DNA from: DASTCZ01 sp035308165
GTDB taxonomy: Bacteria > Acidobacteriota > Terriglobia > Acidiferrales > UBA7541
Direction: 5' to 3'
NCBI GenBank assembly: GCA_035308165.1
Contig: DATGHC010000046.1
Coordinates: 1-64,000, forward strand
Length of the DNA stretch: 64,000 nucleotides
In this document: in pieces, positions 55,458-63,468 of the stretch
Layout: each line of letters starts with the position of its first letter
How positions within the stretch are numbered: position 1 is the first letter of the stretch
Made by a program: the position numbers and the translations under genes
The notes under the pieces: model-generated
Told to the model about the DNA's origin: nothing
The model's input: the letters and a program-made list of their open reading frames with translations, nothing else
Database searches by the model: none

Positions 55458-55781
55458 TCAGTCGAGTGCCTTTAGGAACTCCACTCCAATAAATTGCACT
55501 TCTCCGTCCTGATTCTGACGTCGAATTCGCGCCTGGATGGGTGGCGTCTCTGGAGGAACACTTGAGTAATTTGAGGGTAGGGGCGGTGGAGCGGGGATAG
55601 TCAGTTGAATGATGGTGTCGGTGCTCATGGCTCGCGGACTCGCCAAGAATGCACCCGTGGCGCTGATGTCAAAGGTTTTTGTGAGATCGAGAAATGCAGA
55701 TCCGGAGGCATCTTGGCCCCGGACGAACATCGGAATCTGCAGTCGTATTCTTGGAGAGCGGCGTCGCTCGGCTGGGGTCAA
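55458..55781 (-). CDS. Single-domain PilZ protein
   Basis: 107 residues. RRRSPRIRLQIPMFVRG and TFDISATGAFLAS carry both c-di-GMP motifs (RxxxR and D-x-S-x-x-G), so binding is expected. A Pro-rich loop interrupts the barrel. It is cytosolic, a likely effector or adaptor. The gene has a sigma-54 element about 75 bases upstream and stands alone between the GGDEF gene and the two-component pair. Confidence 0.88.
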   Translation of the reverse strand: MTPAERRRSPRIRLQIPMFVRGQDASGSAFLDLTKTFDISATGAFLASPRAMSTDTIIQLTIPAPPPLPSNYSSVPPETPPIQARIRRQNQDGEVQFIGVEFLKALD

Positions 55782-56158
55782 GCGCTTCCCTTCCTTCAGT
55801 TTTCAAGTTTTTTGTTTCCTGGACCGATAGTACTTTGGGTCCAGTACCTAATGTAAGCAGGTTTCGGACCAGAAGGATGCTGATTCCACAGAAAGCTCTA
55901 AATCTCTGCAAATAATGCAGTTAATTCCAATTTCCCTCAGTGGGAATTTCCCCCCATTCTTCATCTTCACCCCATTTGGCTAACTGTTTTCATTATTTGT
56001 GCAAACTAGAACTCCTTTACCATTGACAGCGTGTAGCCCCTTTGCCACTATTTGGCAGTTCTCTTCTGTTTTTGCTCGCCTTTTGTAAGGAATGGTGTAA
56101 GGAGCGGAAATTTCCTCGCGCTCTCCCAAGCCTATCCGAGGCAATTCTGGAGGAATTC
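55782..56158. other. Divergent intergenic region, PilZ and histidine-kinase genes
   Basis: 377 bases. It holds the sigma-54 element of the PilZ gene and, nearer the kinase, TTGACA at 56023 with only a poor -10 at 17 bases. An inverted repeat TGCCA-N5-TGGCA lies at about 56044-56058. No TGG-N9-TGC element serves the kinase gene. Confidence 0.45.
55856..55872 (-). promoter_or_regulatory. Sigma-54 -24/-12 promoter of the 55458-55781 PilZ gene
   Basis: On the minus strand CTGG (ending 55869), nine bases after TGG, then TGCT (55859-55856). The GG-GC spacing is ten. The start site would be near 55845, giving a leader of about 64 bases, the same as for the neighbouring GGDEF gene. Confidence 0.6.
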
Positions 56159-57373
56159 GTGTCTAAAGCTGTGGCCACCGATTCGCCGAGTGACGCCAGT
56201 ATCACAACGGGAATCGTTCACGCTTTGCTCGACACTTTGGACCGCCCTGTCCTGATTGCCGAGCGTGCGGGCCGCATTGTAATGACGAACCTTCGCGCCC
56301 GGCAATGTATTGGGGAAAATTCCATACCCGAATCGGGCGATTTGAATTTGTTCACCCATCTCCTTCGCGTGGATCCAAAAGTAATTTTTGGACAGATCGA
56401 AAGCGGCGAACATGAAGTCTCGCTGCAGATGGAGTGTCAAGGCGGGAAGGGACAAGCACGGGTCCAATGGCTCCCTGAACCCGATTGGCTGGTCGTGCAC
56501 CTGCAAAGTCCTATTACCGAAAAGCAAGCCGAGCCTGCCGAGCAACACACTGTACAGGGACTCTTGCAGGAACGCGAAATCACCTATCGCAACCTGCTGG
56601 CTGCTTACCTGCGCCTCCAAGAGGTCAATCGCCAGAAAACTGTATTTCTAGCATCCGCCGCCCACGAGTTGAAGACTCCGCTGGCGGTAATCAAGGGCTA
56701 TTACGATTTGCTTCTTTCCGGTTCGCTTGGAAAACTTGCTGAAAAGCAACGTGAAATACTTCAGGAATCCAAGGAAAGCTGCGAGAGGTTGGTCCGCCTG
56801 GTATCCATGTTCTTGAATTATTCGGCGCTCGAGAGTGGAAAGTTGGTTTTGCATCTGCATGACAACGATATCCGCGACTGCCTGACCGAACTGACCGGAC
56901 GTTGGTACGAGGCATTCCAACGCAAGCAGGTGCGAATGGAAGTGAAGCTCGCCCCCGTCCTTCCGGCATTCCGATTCGATTATCAAAAAGTCCAGCAGGC
57001 CGCCGCGAATCTCTTGGATAACGCGCTCAAGCATACCCCCAGCGGCGGGTCCATCACCCTGGTCGCCGAGCCTTACTTCTGGGAGCGCCGCTCCACGGGT
57101 GAGCCGCAGGAACAGGAGCGCCGCCGGCAAGCGTTGCGCGAGCCCAACAGCGTGATCATTTCCGTAACGGATACCGGCCGCGGCATCTCCGCGGAACACC
57201 ATCAGGAAATTTTCGAGGATTTTGTCCGCGTGGATCGCACCTCCGCCGGCATGGGATTGGGCCTGGCGATCGCCAAGCGTCTGGTCCAAGCTCATCGTGG
57301 AAAGATTTGGGTTGATAGTGATTTAGGCCGGGGAGCAAAGTTTTCCATTCTGTTGCCCGTGGAAAGAAATTAG
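56159..57373 (+). CDS. Soluble PAS-type sensor histidine kinase
   Basis: 404 residues. The GTG at 56159 is taken because GGAGG sits just before it; the TTG-initiated frame from 56042 is unlikely. No membrane segment is present. A PAS-like domain (about 15-120, LLDTLDRPVLIAERAGRIVMTN) is followed by a short helix and the HisKA domain with H-box SAAHELKTPL. The ATPase domain has N-box NLLDNALKHTP, G1 DTGRGIS and G2 GMGLGLAIAKRL. The response-regulator gene follows after 24 bases, so the two form a two-component system responding to a cytosolic signal. Confidence 0.93.
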   Translation: MSKAVATDSPSDASITTGIVHALLDTLDRPVLIAERAGRIVMTNLRARQCIGENSIPESGDLNLFTHLLRVDPKVIFGQIESGEHEVSLQMECQGGKGQARVQWLPEPDWLVVHLQSPITEKQAEPAEQHTVQGLLQEREITYRNLLAAYLRLQEVNRQKTVFLASAAHELKTPLAVIKGYYDLLLSGSLGKLAEKQREILQESKESCERLVRLVSMFLNYSALESGKLVLHLHDNDIRDCLTELTGRWYEAFQRKQVRMEVKLAPVLPAFRFDYQKVQQAAANLLDNALKHTPSGGSITLVAEPYFWERRSTGEPQEQERRRQALREPNSVIISVTDTGRGISAEHHQEIFEDFVRVDRTSAGMGLGLAIAKRLVQAHRGKIWVDSDLGRGAKFSILLPVERN

Positions 57374-57397
57374 TCTTTCGTGAGAAGGGACATAACC

Positions 57398-58861
57398 GTG
57401 GCCGAACAAGAACGCATTCTTGTTGTGGATGACGAGCCGAGCATCCGGAAATACTTGCAAACCCTGCTCGAAGTGGATGGTTACGCCGTGGAGGCCATGA
57501 GCTCGGGCGCGGAAGTCCTCGAGCGAATCAGCTCCGGAGAGAAGCCCGACTACATCCTTCTGGATGTGCTCATGCCGGAAATGAACGGCCTCGAAACTTT
57601 GAAGCGCTTGATGCAGATCAACCGCCACTTGAGCGTCATCATGCTTTCCTGCTCGAACGAAGTCGGCACGGTCGTGGAAGCCATCCGGCAGGGCGCTCAG
57701 GATTACATCACCAAGCCCTTCGAGAAGAGCGAACTCGACGCCGCCATTCTGAAATGCCAGCAGAAGAAGGAGCTGCGCGAGGAAAACAAAGCGCTGCGTG
57801 AGTACTGCGACCAGGTCACCGAAGACCTCAGCTTCCTGGCAGCCAGCCCACAAATGGTGCGCATCCGGCAGCAAATTCTTCAGATTGCGCCCGTGGATGT
57901 GCCCGTGTTCATCAGTGGCGAAAGCGGCGTGGGCAAGGAAGTTGTCGCGCGCATGATCCACTTGCGTTCCTCACGTAGGACTCAACCTTTCATCAAGGTA
58001 AATTGCGCCGCTCTCCCCGGCGAATTGCTCGAATCCGAGCTCTTCGGGTTTGAGCAGGGCGCCTTTACCGGTGCCGTCCGGTCAAAGCCAGGAAAATTTG
58101 AAATGGCAAACAAGGGCACCATTTTCCTGGATGAAATCGCTGAGATGAGCTCGCACATGCAGGCCAAGCTTCTCCACGTGCTTCAGGACCATCAATATTC
58201 TCGCTTGGGTGGCCGCCAGTTGATCGAAGTCGACGTCCGTGTTTTGGCCGCAACCAATGTGGAAGTTCAGGAAGCGATGAAGTCCGGCCGTTTCCGCGAA
58301 GATCTTTACTACCGCCTGAACGTCCTGTCCCTCCAGATCCCACCCCTGCGCGAACGAAGCCAGGAAATTCCCATGCTCTTCCGGCACTTCCTCAAGCAGT
58401 ACAGCGAAAAATTCGCCAAAGACGCGCCCGTGCCTTCACAGCATTTGCTGGAGGCTGCCAGGCGCTACGAGTGGCCGGGCAATTTGCGGGAGCTGGAGAA
58501 TTTCGTCAAGCGCTACGTGATTCTTGAAGATGACGAAGGAAGCCTGCGCGAACTGGTAGAGATGTCTGCTGCCAGGCAGCGCACCGCCCCGCGTCCAGAG
58601 GCCCCCAGTCTCAAAGACCAGGGGCTCAAGGCCCTGGTCAGGGGGTTGAAAGATGAAGCTGAAATGGAAGCCATTAGCGAGGCCCTGGAGAAAACGCGCT
58701 GGTGCCGCAAGGATGCCGCAAAGATGCTGGGCATCAGCTATAAGGCGCTGCTCTACAAAATGAGACAGTTCAACCTGGACAGCGGTCGAAGTTCACGAAG
58801 CACGCAAGCGGCTCCCGTACCTCCAACCCCTGTTGTGGCGGGAAGTGGCCCGGAGGAATAA
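57398..58861 (+). CDS. NtrC-family sigma-54-dependent response regulator
   Basis: 487 residues. Receiver domain ILVVDDEPSIRKYL...YILLDVLMPEMNG with phosphorylatable Asp in LLDV, and ITKPF. The sigma-54 AAA+ domain has Walker A GESGVGKE, the intact sigma-54 contact loop GAFTGA, Walker B GTIFLDEI and the R-finger region. The C-terminal Fis-type helix-turn-helix is CRKDAAKMLGISYKALLYKMRQF. It activates sigma-54 promoters from remote sites after phosphorylation. Four local promoters fit. The start at the GTG at 57398 follows GAAGGGA; an earlier GTG at 57380 is less likely. Confidence 0.96.
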   Translation: MAEQERILVVDDEPSIRKYLQTLLEVDGYAVEAMSSGAEVLERISSGEKPDYILLDVLMPEMNGLETLKRLMQINRHLSVIMLSCSNEVGTVVEAIRQGAQDYITKPFEKSELDAAILKCQQKKELREENKALREYCDQVTEDLSFLAASPQMVRIRQQILQIAPVDVPVFISGESGVGKEVVARMIHLRSSRRTQPFIKVNCAALPGELLESELFGFEQGAFTGAVRSKPGKFEMANKGTIFLDEIAEMSSHMQAKLLHVLQDHQYSRLGGRQLIEVDVRVLAATNVEVQEAMKSGRFREDLYYRLNVLSLQIPPLRERSQEIPMLFRHFLKQYSEKFAKDAPVPSQHLLEAARRYEWPGNLRELENFVKRYVILEDDEGSLRELVEMSAARQRTAPRPEAPSLKDQGLKALVRGLKDEAEMEAISEALEKTRWCRKDAAKMLGISYKALLYKMRQFNLDSGRSSRSTQAAPVPPTPVVAGSGPEE

Positions 58862-58882
58862 ATTGACTAGTGGTAAGCTCTT

Positions 58883-58896
58883 GCACCTTCTGGGCA
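58883..58896 (+). promoter_or_regulatory. Possible upstream activator site (copy 1)
   Basis: GCACCTTCTGGGCA. The same word, with one extra G, occurs at 63229-63243 upstream of the other plus-strand sigma-54 promoter. It lies about 265 bases before the -24 element. Confidence 0.45.
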
Positions 58897-59146
58897 CAAA
58901 GGTGGCGAGGGTGCCCCAAATTGTGGCACAAGCTGGGGTAATATCTATCCAAGGGATTCAGGTGGTTTTTCTAATCAACGACTGGCGGCGCAGTAATTTG
59001 GAAGGGGCAAACCCGGGTGGTTGCGGTCGCATCTACATGAAATCTTTCCATTTACGCGCATTTATACAATTGTTGCGGGGTTGCAAGCCAGGGTCAGCCG
59101 CAACCAATTGGTCCTAATTTTCGCTAGAATTTGGGGCTAGGCTATT

Positions 59147-59163
59147 TTGGAAGGATGATTGCA
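59147..59163 (+). promoter_or_regulatory. Sigma-54 -24/-12 promoter of the 59218 PilZ gene
   Basis: TTGG (59147-59150), ten bases, then GCA (59161-59163): the best consensus match of the four, with TTGG and TTGCA. The start site would be near 59174, a leader of about 44 bases. Confidence 0.65.
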
Positions 59164-59217
59164 CCCATATACACTCAGTAATGCGCGCAAGGGGTGTCTG
59201 TGGGTACCGGGGGGAAC

Positions 59218-59559
59218 ATGACGGAACGACGAACGGCACGCCGATATGACCTGTCCTTGCCTGTGCTCATTCGTGTCCCTGTTGACAAGTCGGAGAGCGC
59301 ACGCAATGGCAGAACCCGGGATGTCTCTACGCGTGGCGTTTATTTCGTCCTGGATCAGGATGTGGAATCCGGAACTGAACTGGATATAACACTGACCCTC
59401 CCGGCAGAAATCACCCGTGGGACCGCTGTGTTTGTGCGCGCTCAAGGCCGCGTTGTTCGTGTTGACCGGAATAAAGACAATGGCGTTACCCATGTGGGGG
59501 TCGCCGCGGTGATTGAGCGTTACGACATTATTCGCGGCGAATCCGCCGGCACGCATTGA
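59218..59559 (+). CDS. Single-domain PilZ protein
   Basis: 113 residues. ERRTARRYDLSLPVLIRVP and TRDVSTRGVYFVL supply the RxxxR and D-x-S-x-x-G c-di-GMP motifs. The ATG at 59218 follows GGGGGG; a GTG at 59194 is possible but not needed. It is transcribed from a sigma-54-type promoter directly downstream of the sigma-54 activator gene, so it is probably the activator's most direct local target. Confidence 0.88.
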   Translation: MTERRTARRYDLSLPVLIRVPVDKSESARNGRTRDVSTRGVYFVLDQDVESGTELDITLTLPAEITRGTAVFVRAQGRVVRVDRNKDNGVTHVGVAAVIERYDIIRGESAGTH

Positions 59560-59608
59560 TTTCTGATTTGCCGGGCTGGCTCGTCTCTATCGGTGAAAGT
59601 CAGCCTGC

Positions 59609-60100
59609 TTAATTCCCTGCCGGATTAGTCGAGCCTGCCATAAGCCTTTTTATTTCCTCATCAGTCCACGCGCAAATCTGGGTCTTGTCTCCCTCCGAAA
59701 GCTTTGAGCTCCAATGAATCAGCAAGTAGGAACTGAGTGGCATAGCGCCGGATTTCACTTCCCTGCAAATCGCAGTCAATCGGTCTTCGGAATCTTTCGG
59801 TTCCTTGCCGGGACGGACCCAGTTGGAAAAATTTATGTGTCGCCTCCCTGAGTTCACGTGGTCCGCGACAAACCATGATGTTGGAGCCACCTCGCTGTAC
59901 CATGGCCAGTGAGTTCCGTCGGAATGGCAATCACCGCAAGCTCGGTGCAGCGTGGCCGACACGTCTGGCGGAATTTGCAGCTCCATCTCTATCGCCAACT
60001 TCGGGTCCGCCGCAGGATTGGTCCGCGACGGGCGTACAAATTGTATCGGCACAAAAATGACGATGGCAAGAATCGCCGCCCATTTAATAAATCGCTTCAT
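59609..60100 (-). CDS. Membrane-anchored haem-binding domain protein
   Basis: 163 residues. An N-terminal membrane anchor (about 5-23, WAAILAIVIFVPIQFV) and a Haem_bd domain with one CxxCH site in ACGDCHSDGTHWPWYSEVAPTSW. Family blocks VADHVNSGRRHINFSNW and GAMPLSSYLLIHWSSKLS are intact. These small periplasmic cytochromes are common in Bacteroidota and Acidobacteriota; the electron partner is unknown. Confidence 0.88.
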   Translation of the reverse strand: MKRFIKWAAILAIVIFVPIQFVRPSRTNPAADPKLAIEMELQIPPDVSATLHRACGDCHSDGTHWPWYSEVAPTSWFVADHVNSGRRHINFSNWVRPGKEPKDSEDRLTAICREVKSGAMPLSSYLLIHWSSKLSEGDKTQICAWTDEEIKRLMAGSTNPAGN

Positions 60101-60195
60101 TGACGCAATCCTCCAGTCTCTCGCCAGCGAAATTTAGATTTTCGTTTCACCGACATTGCCCGCGGCAACCACCATCTGGTCGATGGTCAAGACAC

Positions 60196-61293
60196 TTACC
60201 GCCCAGGAAAATCTCTCTTCCAACCTCGCCACCATCCCGTATCCCGCAAGCCCAATGCGTCCCACCAAGTATCACGCATGTGCCTGTCGCCCGCCAGGAT
60301 CCCGTTGCGCGTTACCCCGCTCGGTGGAGGCACAAGCTTCGCCAAATCGTCGTATACTTGAGCGAGTTCCGTCCCATCGGTGCGCCCCAAAAGGTGCCAC
60401 AGGGTAATTGCATCCCGCTTGCGAGCCTGTTCCAACAGAGTTGCCAGCGCTGTCTTGCGCTCCTCCACTTCTGACGGTCCAACAGCTCCGAAATCAATTT
60501 CCTCCAGCGCCGAACGGAATGCGGGCGACGCATCTTCGTAAAATGGCGTACCCGGCCTCGCACCCTGCCGAATCAATGCCATGGCGTCCACTGGCACAAA
60601 TGATTCTTGTCCGTCTTTCTCGAACGCCACCCATCCAATGCTGACTCGCATCCATCCATTTCCATCCGCGTCCACGTGGAGCGTGTACTCGCACCCCAGG
60701 TCCACAGCGGTTGCGGTAGCCATCCGGACCGTAAAGCGTCGTGGCGGCGCCCAAATCAACGCGGTAATAGTTCCGTGTTCTAATCCGAGGCTGCCACTTT
60801 CGGCTTGTGCCTCCAGCAGCCTCACCTGAGAATCCGTGCCAACCTCCACTTCGCCGATGTTGCCAACATCGATCCGCGCGCGCGAGGCATCGTCCGTTTC
60901 AAGGATTTGTCCAGTCCGCAACCTGAACTTTGCCGCGACTGGTTCGGAATCCACATTTGGCTGGCCCGCAATCCGCGCGCCCTGCCAACCGGTGCCATCG
61001 CCGATGTACTTCCGTCCAAGAGACAGCCACACTCCGCCAACCGCCAGAACCAACACCGCAGCAATCGCCAGGCTTTCCCGCCAGGTCGAGGGCCGCGCAG
61101 TTTGCCAGCCGCGATCCACCCACACTGCTTCAGGTAATGGCAATGATTCCGCGCCGGGAGCGCGAAATCGAGTGAGAGATCGCTCCAACGCCGCAATCTC
61201 GGTAATGTCTGGGTCGCGAATCGCCGCCGCGCTCTTCGGATCCCACAGGTATTCGTCTTTAATCTTCAGAAAGTCGTCTTTCATTGCCATCAT
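60196..61293 (-). CDS. FecR-domain protein, membrane-anchored
   Basis: 365 residues. A cytosolic N-terminus of about 72 residues is followed by one membrane helix (about 74-93) and a FecR domain (about 115-225, FRLRTGQILETDDASRARIDVG). A helical C-terminal region follows. It overlaps the ECF sigma gene by four bases (ATGA), so they are coupled. FecR proteins usually relay outer-membrane signals to their sigma factor; no TonB receptor is in the window. An anti-sigma-like N-terminal signature is not convincing. Confidence 0.85.
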   Translation of the reverse strand: MMAMKDDFLKIKDEYLWDPKSAAAIRDPDITEIAALERSLTRFRAPGAESLPLPEAVWVDRGWQTARPSTWRESLAIAAVLVLAVGGVWLSLGRKYIGDGTGWQGARIAGQPNVDSEPVAAKFRLRTGQILETDDASRARIDVGNIGEVEVGTDSQVRLLEAQAESGSLGLEHGTITALIWAPPRRFTVRMATATAVDLGCEYTLHVDADGNGWMRVSIGWVAFEKDGQESFVPVDAMALIRQGARPGTPFYEDASPAFRSALEEIDFGAVGPSEVEERKTALATLLEQARKRDAITLWHLLGRTDGTELAQVYDDLAKLVPPPSGVTRNGILAGDRHMRDTWWDALGLRDTGWWRGWKRDFPGR

Positions 61294-61895
61294 TCCTTGC
61301 CCAAAATCTCGCGTAGCTGCGCCATCCCGCGGTGCAGGTTCACGCGCACCGACCCGGGCGTCAGCCCCGTTCGTGTGGCGATCTCCGGTCCGCTCATTCC
61401 CTCCACCAGTCGCAATACCAGTGTCTCGCGGTAAGCCTCAGGCAGTCGCCGGATTGCCGCCAGCGCCGCAAGAGCCTCTGTGTCCGCGGTGTCTTTGGCC
61501 GCGGGGATTTCATCCGGCAGATCTACCCTGGAACGGGATCGCCGAAAATAATCGTGCGCCCGGTTCCGCGCTATCGTTGCCAGCCAGCCGCCAATCGCTC
61601 CGGGTTCACGTAATGTCGAAAGTTTGCGCAGTGCCTGCATGAACACTTCCTGCACCAGGTCTTCAGCTTCTTCTCGCGGCACTCGCGCCAGCAACAACCC
61701 GTGCACCATCGGCAGATAACGGGCGTAAAGCCGCCCAAATGCGGCGCGATCCCCGGAGCGGGCAGCCACAATGTCCGCGCAATCTTCCTTTTTCTCTCCC
61801 TCAACCGGCGTCGAATCGCTCGAAGTAGTTGTGGCCTCGGCATGCGAAGAAGCCCAAGCAATTTCCATCCCGGGTTGGAATCCAGCTTTTTCCAC
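61290..61895 (-). CDS. ECF-family RNA polymerase sigma factor
   Basis: 201 residues. Region 2 at about 45-115 (FGRLYARYLPMVHGLLLARVPREEAEDLVQEVFMQAL) and region 4 at about 145-198 with the helix-turn-helix EIATRTGLTPGSVRVNLHRG. Region 3 is absent, as in all ECF factors. The GTG at 61895 is kept, but an ATG at 61868 is equally possible since neither has a strong ribosome site. It is coupled to the FecR-domain gene, which probably regulates it. Confidence 0.9.
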   Translation of the reverse strand: MEKAGFQPGMEIAWASSHAEATTTSSDSTPVEGEKKEDCADIVAARSGDRAAFGRLYARYLPMVHGLLLARVPREEAEDLVQEVFMQALRKLSTLREPGAIGGWLATIARNRAHDYFRRSRSRVDLPDEIPAAKDTADTEALAALAAIRRLPEAYRETLVLRLVEGMSGPEIATRTGLTPGSVRVNLHRGMAQLREILGKE

Positions 61896-62140
61896 ATTCC
61901 GCCGCGCAACATCAATTTAGCGAGCAGTATCCGTCATCTATAGGGACGGTGTACACCACTGTTCGTTAACTGTGCAGTTCGATTGGGTATCGCGTGAAAT
62001 TCTCGAATTTCAGCCGGAGCAATCGTATTGCTATGAATCCTTCTGAATCACCACATCCGGAAATTGATTTTCGTTGCAATACGTTGGCAGTCGTCCTACC
62101 ATCCGCGAAAAGCTCGCCCCAGTGGCCCAGGAGGTTTGAT

Positions 62141-62575
62141 ATGCGCGTTGCAGACCTGATCAGCTCCCGCACAGAAATCTATTCTGTCTCGATGGATACC
62201 ACCGTCCACGATGTCGCTCGTTACCTTCGCGATCATGGAGTGCGCTCCGTCGGAGTGCTGGACGCGACAGGAAAACTGGCCGGCGTGGTTTCCCAAGCCG
62301 ACATTTCCGATCGCGTGGCCGCGGAAAACAAATGCCCCGCTTGGATGCGCGTCTCGGAAATCATGACCAAGGAATTGGTGACCGTGTCGCCTGAAATGGG
62401 TCTCGAGGAGTGTTTGAAGTTAATGGAAAAAAACGGAATTTTTCATCTGCTCGTTAAAGGTGAAAAGGATAAGTTCCTGGGAATGATATCAGTGACGGAT
62501 CTGCTGCGCTTGATTTCATCCGATCAGAAGGCGCGTGCGGATTTGCTCGAGTCTTTTATGTTTCCGCAACGCTGA
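62141..62575 (+). CDS. Two-CBS-domain protein
   Basis: 144 residues. Two CBS motifs: MRVADLISSRTEIYSVSMDTTVHDVARYLRDHGVRSVGVLD and VSEIMTKELVTVSPEMGLEECLKLMEKNGIFHLLV, forming one Bateman module. CBS modules bind adenosine nucleotides. AGGAGG lies in front of the ATG at 62141; the longer frame from 61994 is rejected. The partner is unknown. Confidence 0.88.
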   Translation: MRVADLISSRTEIYSVSMDTTVHDVARYLRDHGVRSVGVLDATGKLAGVVSQADISDRVAAENKCPAWMRVSEIMTKELVTVSPEMGLEECLKLMEKNGIFHLLVKGEKDKFLGMISVTDLLRLISSDQKARADLLESFMFPQR

Positions 62576-62590
62576 GCAAAGGCGATTCTC

Positions 62591-63130
62591 TTACAGCGAC
62601 GCGAGCCTCCTCAGCAATTGCGTCAATCGGGCCCGCGCTTCAGGCTGCATCGCTGTAAATTCCACACCCATCCCCCGGCCGGCCGTCGAGGATCGCACTA
62701 CAGCCCTCGCCCTGACTTCTCCCCCCGGAACATCAAACACCAGCTTCACCACTTCCCCTACGGCCGGTGGCATTCGCGTATGAATGAAGATTCCGCCCAG
62801 CCCCAGTGTGCCCACTCGCGACACGATTCGTTCCCCACCGGCTTGCCATGCCACGGACATGCCTCGCGGCAAACCGATTCTGGGATAGCGTCGCTGAACA
62901 GCAGTTGACACGGAAGCCGTACTTTTCAAGGTCTGAACCTCGTCTGCGCCCTGGGGGTTCTTTGTTGTGCCCAGCAGTTCTAAAGCAGGGAATTGCACCA
63001 ACGACAACATAGTTTCCAGCCATAATTCGCGGCGCACAATAGAACCGGCGTCGCCTGAAAAATGGAATGTGCCCAAGTGTGAAACATTTTCTTCCTTTTT
63101 TCCTCTCCTGCGGCCGCTTTCGCCGCGCAT
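62591..63130 (-). CDS. PilZ-like protein with degenerate ligand motif
   Basis: 179 residues from the ATG at 63130; an internal ATG at 63010 is possible. The PilZ barrel (about 80-175) has QRRYPRIGLPRG, so the RxxxR part is present. The D-x-S-x-x-G element is replaced by VGTLGLGGIFI, with neither Asp nor Ser. C-di-GMP binding is therefore doubtful. The N-terminal 70 residues show no domain. Confidence 0.72.
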   Translation of the reverse strand: MRGESGRRRGKKEENVSHLGTFHFSGDAGSIVRRELWLETMLSLVQFPALELLGTTKNPQGADEVQTLKSTASVSTAVQRRYPRIGLPRGMSVAWQAGGERIVSRVGTLGLGGIFIHTRMPPAVGEVVKLVFDVPGGEVRARAVVRSSTAGRGMGVEFTAMQPEARARLTQLLRRLASL

Positions 63131-63228
63131 TCAACCCCTGTAATGAGCTGGGGAGGAGTAATGAGCCTATCCGAATGGCTTTGACCACCTAATAGCACCA
63201 AAATCCCCCGGATATGCGGGAAGCCGCG

Positions 63229-63243
63229 GCACCTTGCTGGGCA
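63229..63243 (+). promoter_or_regulatory. Possible upstream activator site (copy 2)
   Basis: GCACCTTGCTGGGCA differs from the copy at 58883 only by one inserted G. It lies about 150 bases before the -24 element. Confidence 0.45.
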
Positions 63244-63390
63244 AACAGTGCCAATCATTTTCCCCCTAGTGGAACTCAAATGGACAATTCTGAGGAAATC
63301 CACATTCCCGTATCTAATACTTTCCATCATAAACCCATCATTTTCAATAGTTTGACAAATCTTCCACCTTTGGGCACTTGTGAACTTTTC

Positions 63391-63407
63391 TTGGTACCAG
63401 CCGTGCT
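63391..63407 (+). promoter_or_regulatory. Sigma-54 -24/-12 promoter of the truncated AAA+ gene
   Basis: TTGG (63391-63394), ten bases, GC and T (63405-63407), giving TGG-N9-TGCT. The start site would be near 63418, a leader of about 50 bases. Confidence 0.6.
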
Positions 63408-63468
63408 AACTCCTACTGCGAAGGGAATAGCAATCTATGGCGTCGCTAAAATCCAATCTTGGGGGTTC

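Larger units (their letters stand above)
58862..59217. other. Regulatory intergenic region upstream of the 59218 PilZ gene
   Basis: 356 bases with no gene. It has several GGCAC/GTGCC words: GCACCTTCTGGGCA at 58883, GTGCC-N9-GGCAC around 58911-58929 and the palindrome TTGTGGCACAA at 58921-58931, followed 216 bases later by a sigma-54 promoter. This spacing fits an activator-bound enhancer. Confidence 0.5.
63131..63468. other. Regulatory intergenic region upstream of the truncated AAA+ gene
   Basis: 338 bases without a gene. It has GCACCTTGCTGGGCA at 63229-63243, TGCC/GGCA-type words, and a sigma-54 element at 63391-63407. Confidence 0.45.

Noticed and set aside
56042..56158. N-terminal extension of the histidine kinase from a TTG
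   Set aside because: GGAGG directly before the GTG at 56159 marks a better start, and the extension has no domain.
58910..58940. TGGCAC followed by GGGG as a sigma-54 promoter
   Set aside because: No GC at the -12 position; better explained as part of a GGCAC/GTGCC regulatory cluster.
63240..63258. TTGGCAC...TTGC on the minus strand upstream of the degenerate PilZ gene, resembling a sigma-54 promoter
   Set aside because: GG and GC are only eight bases apart, not the ten required, so it was not counted with the other four.
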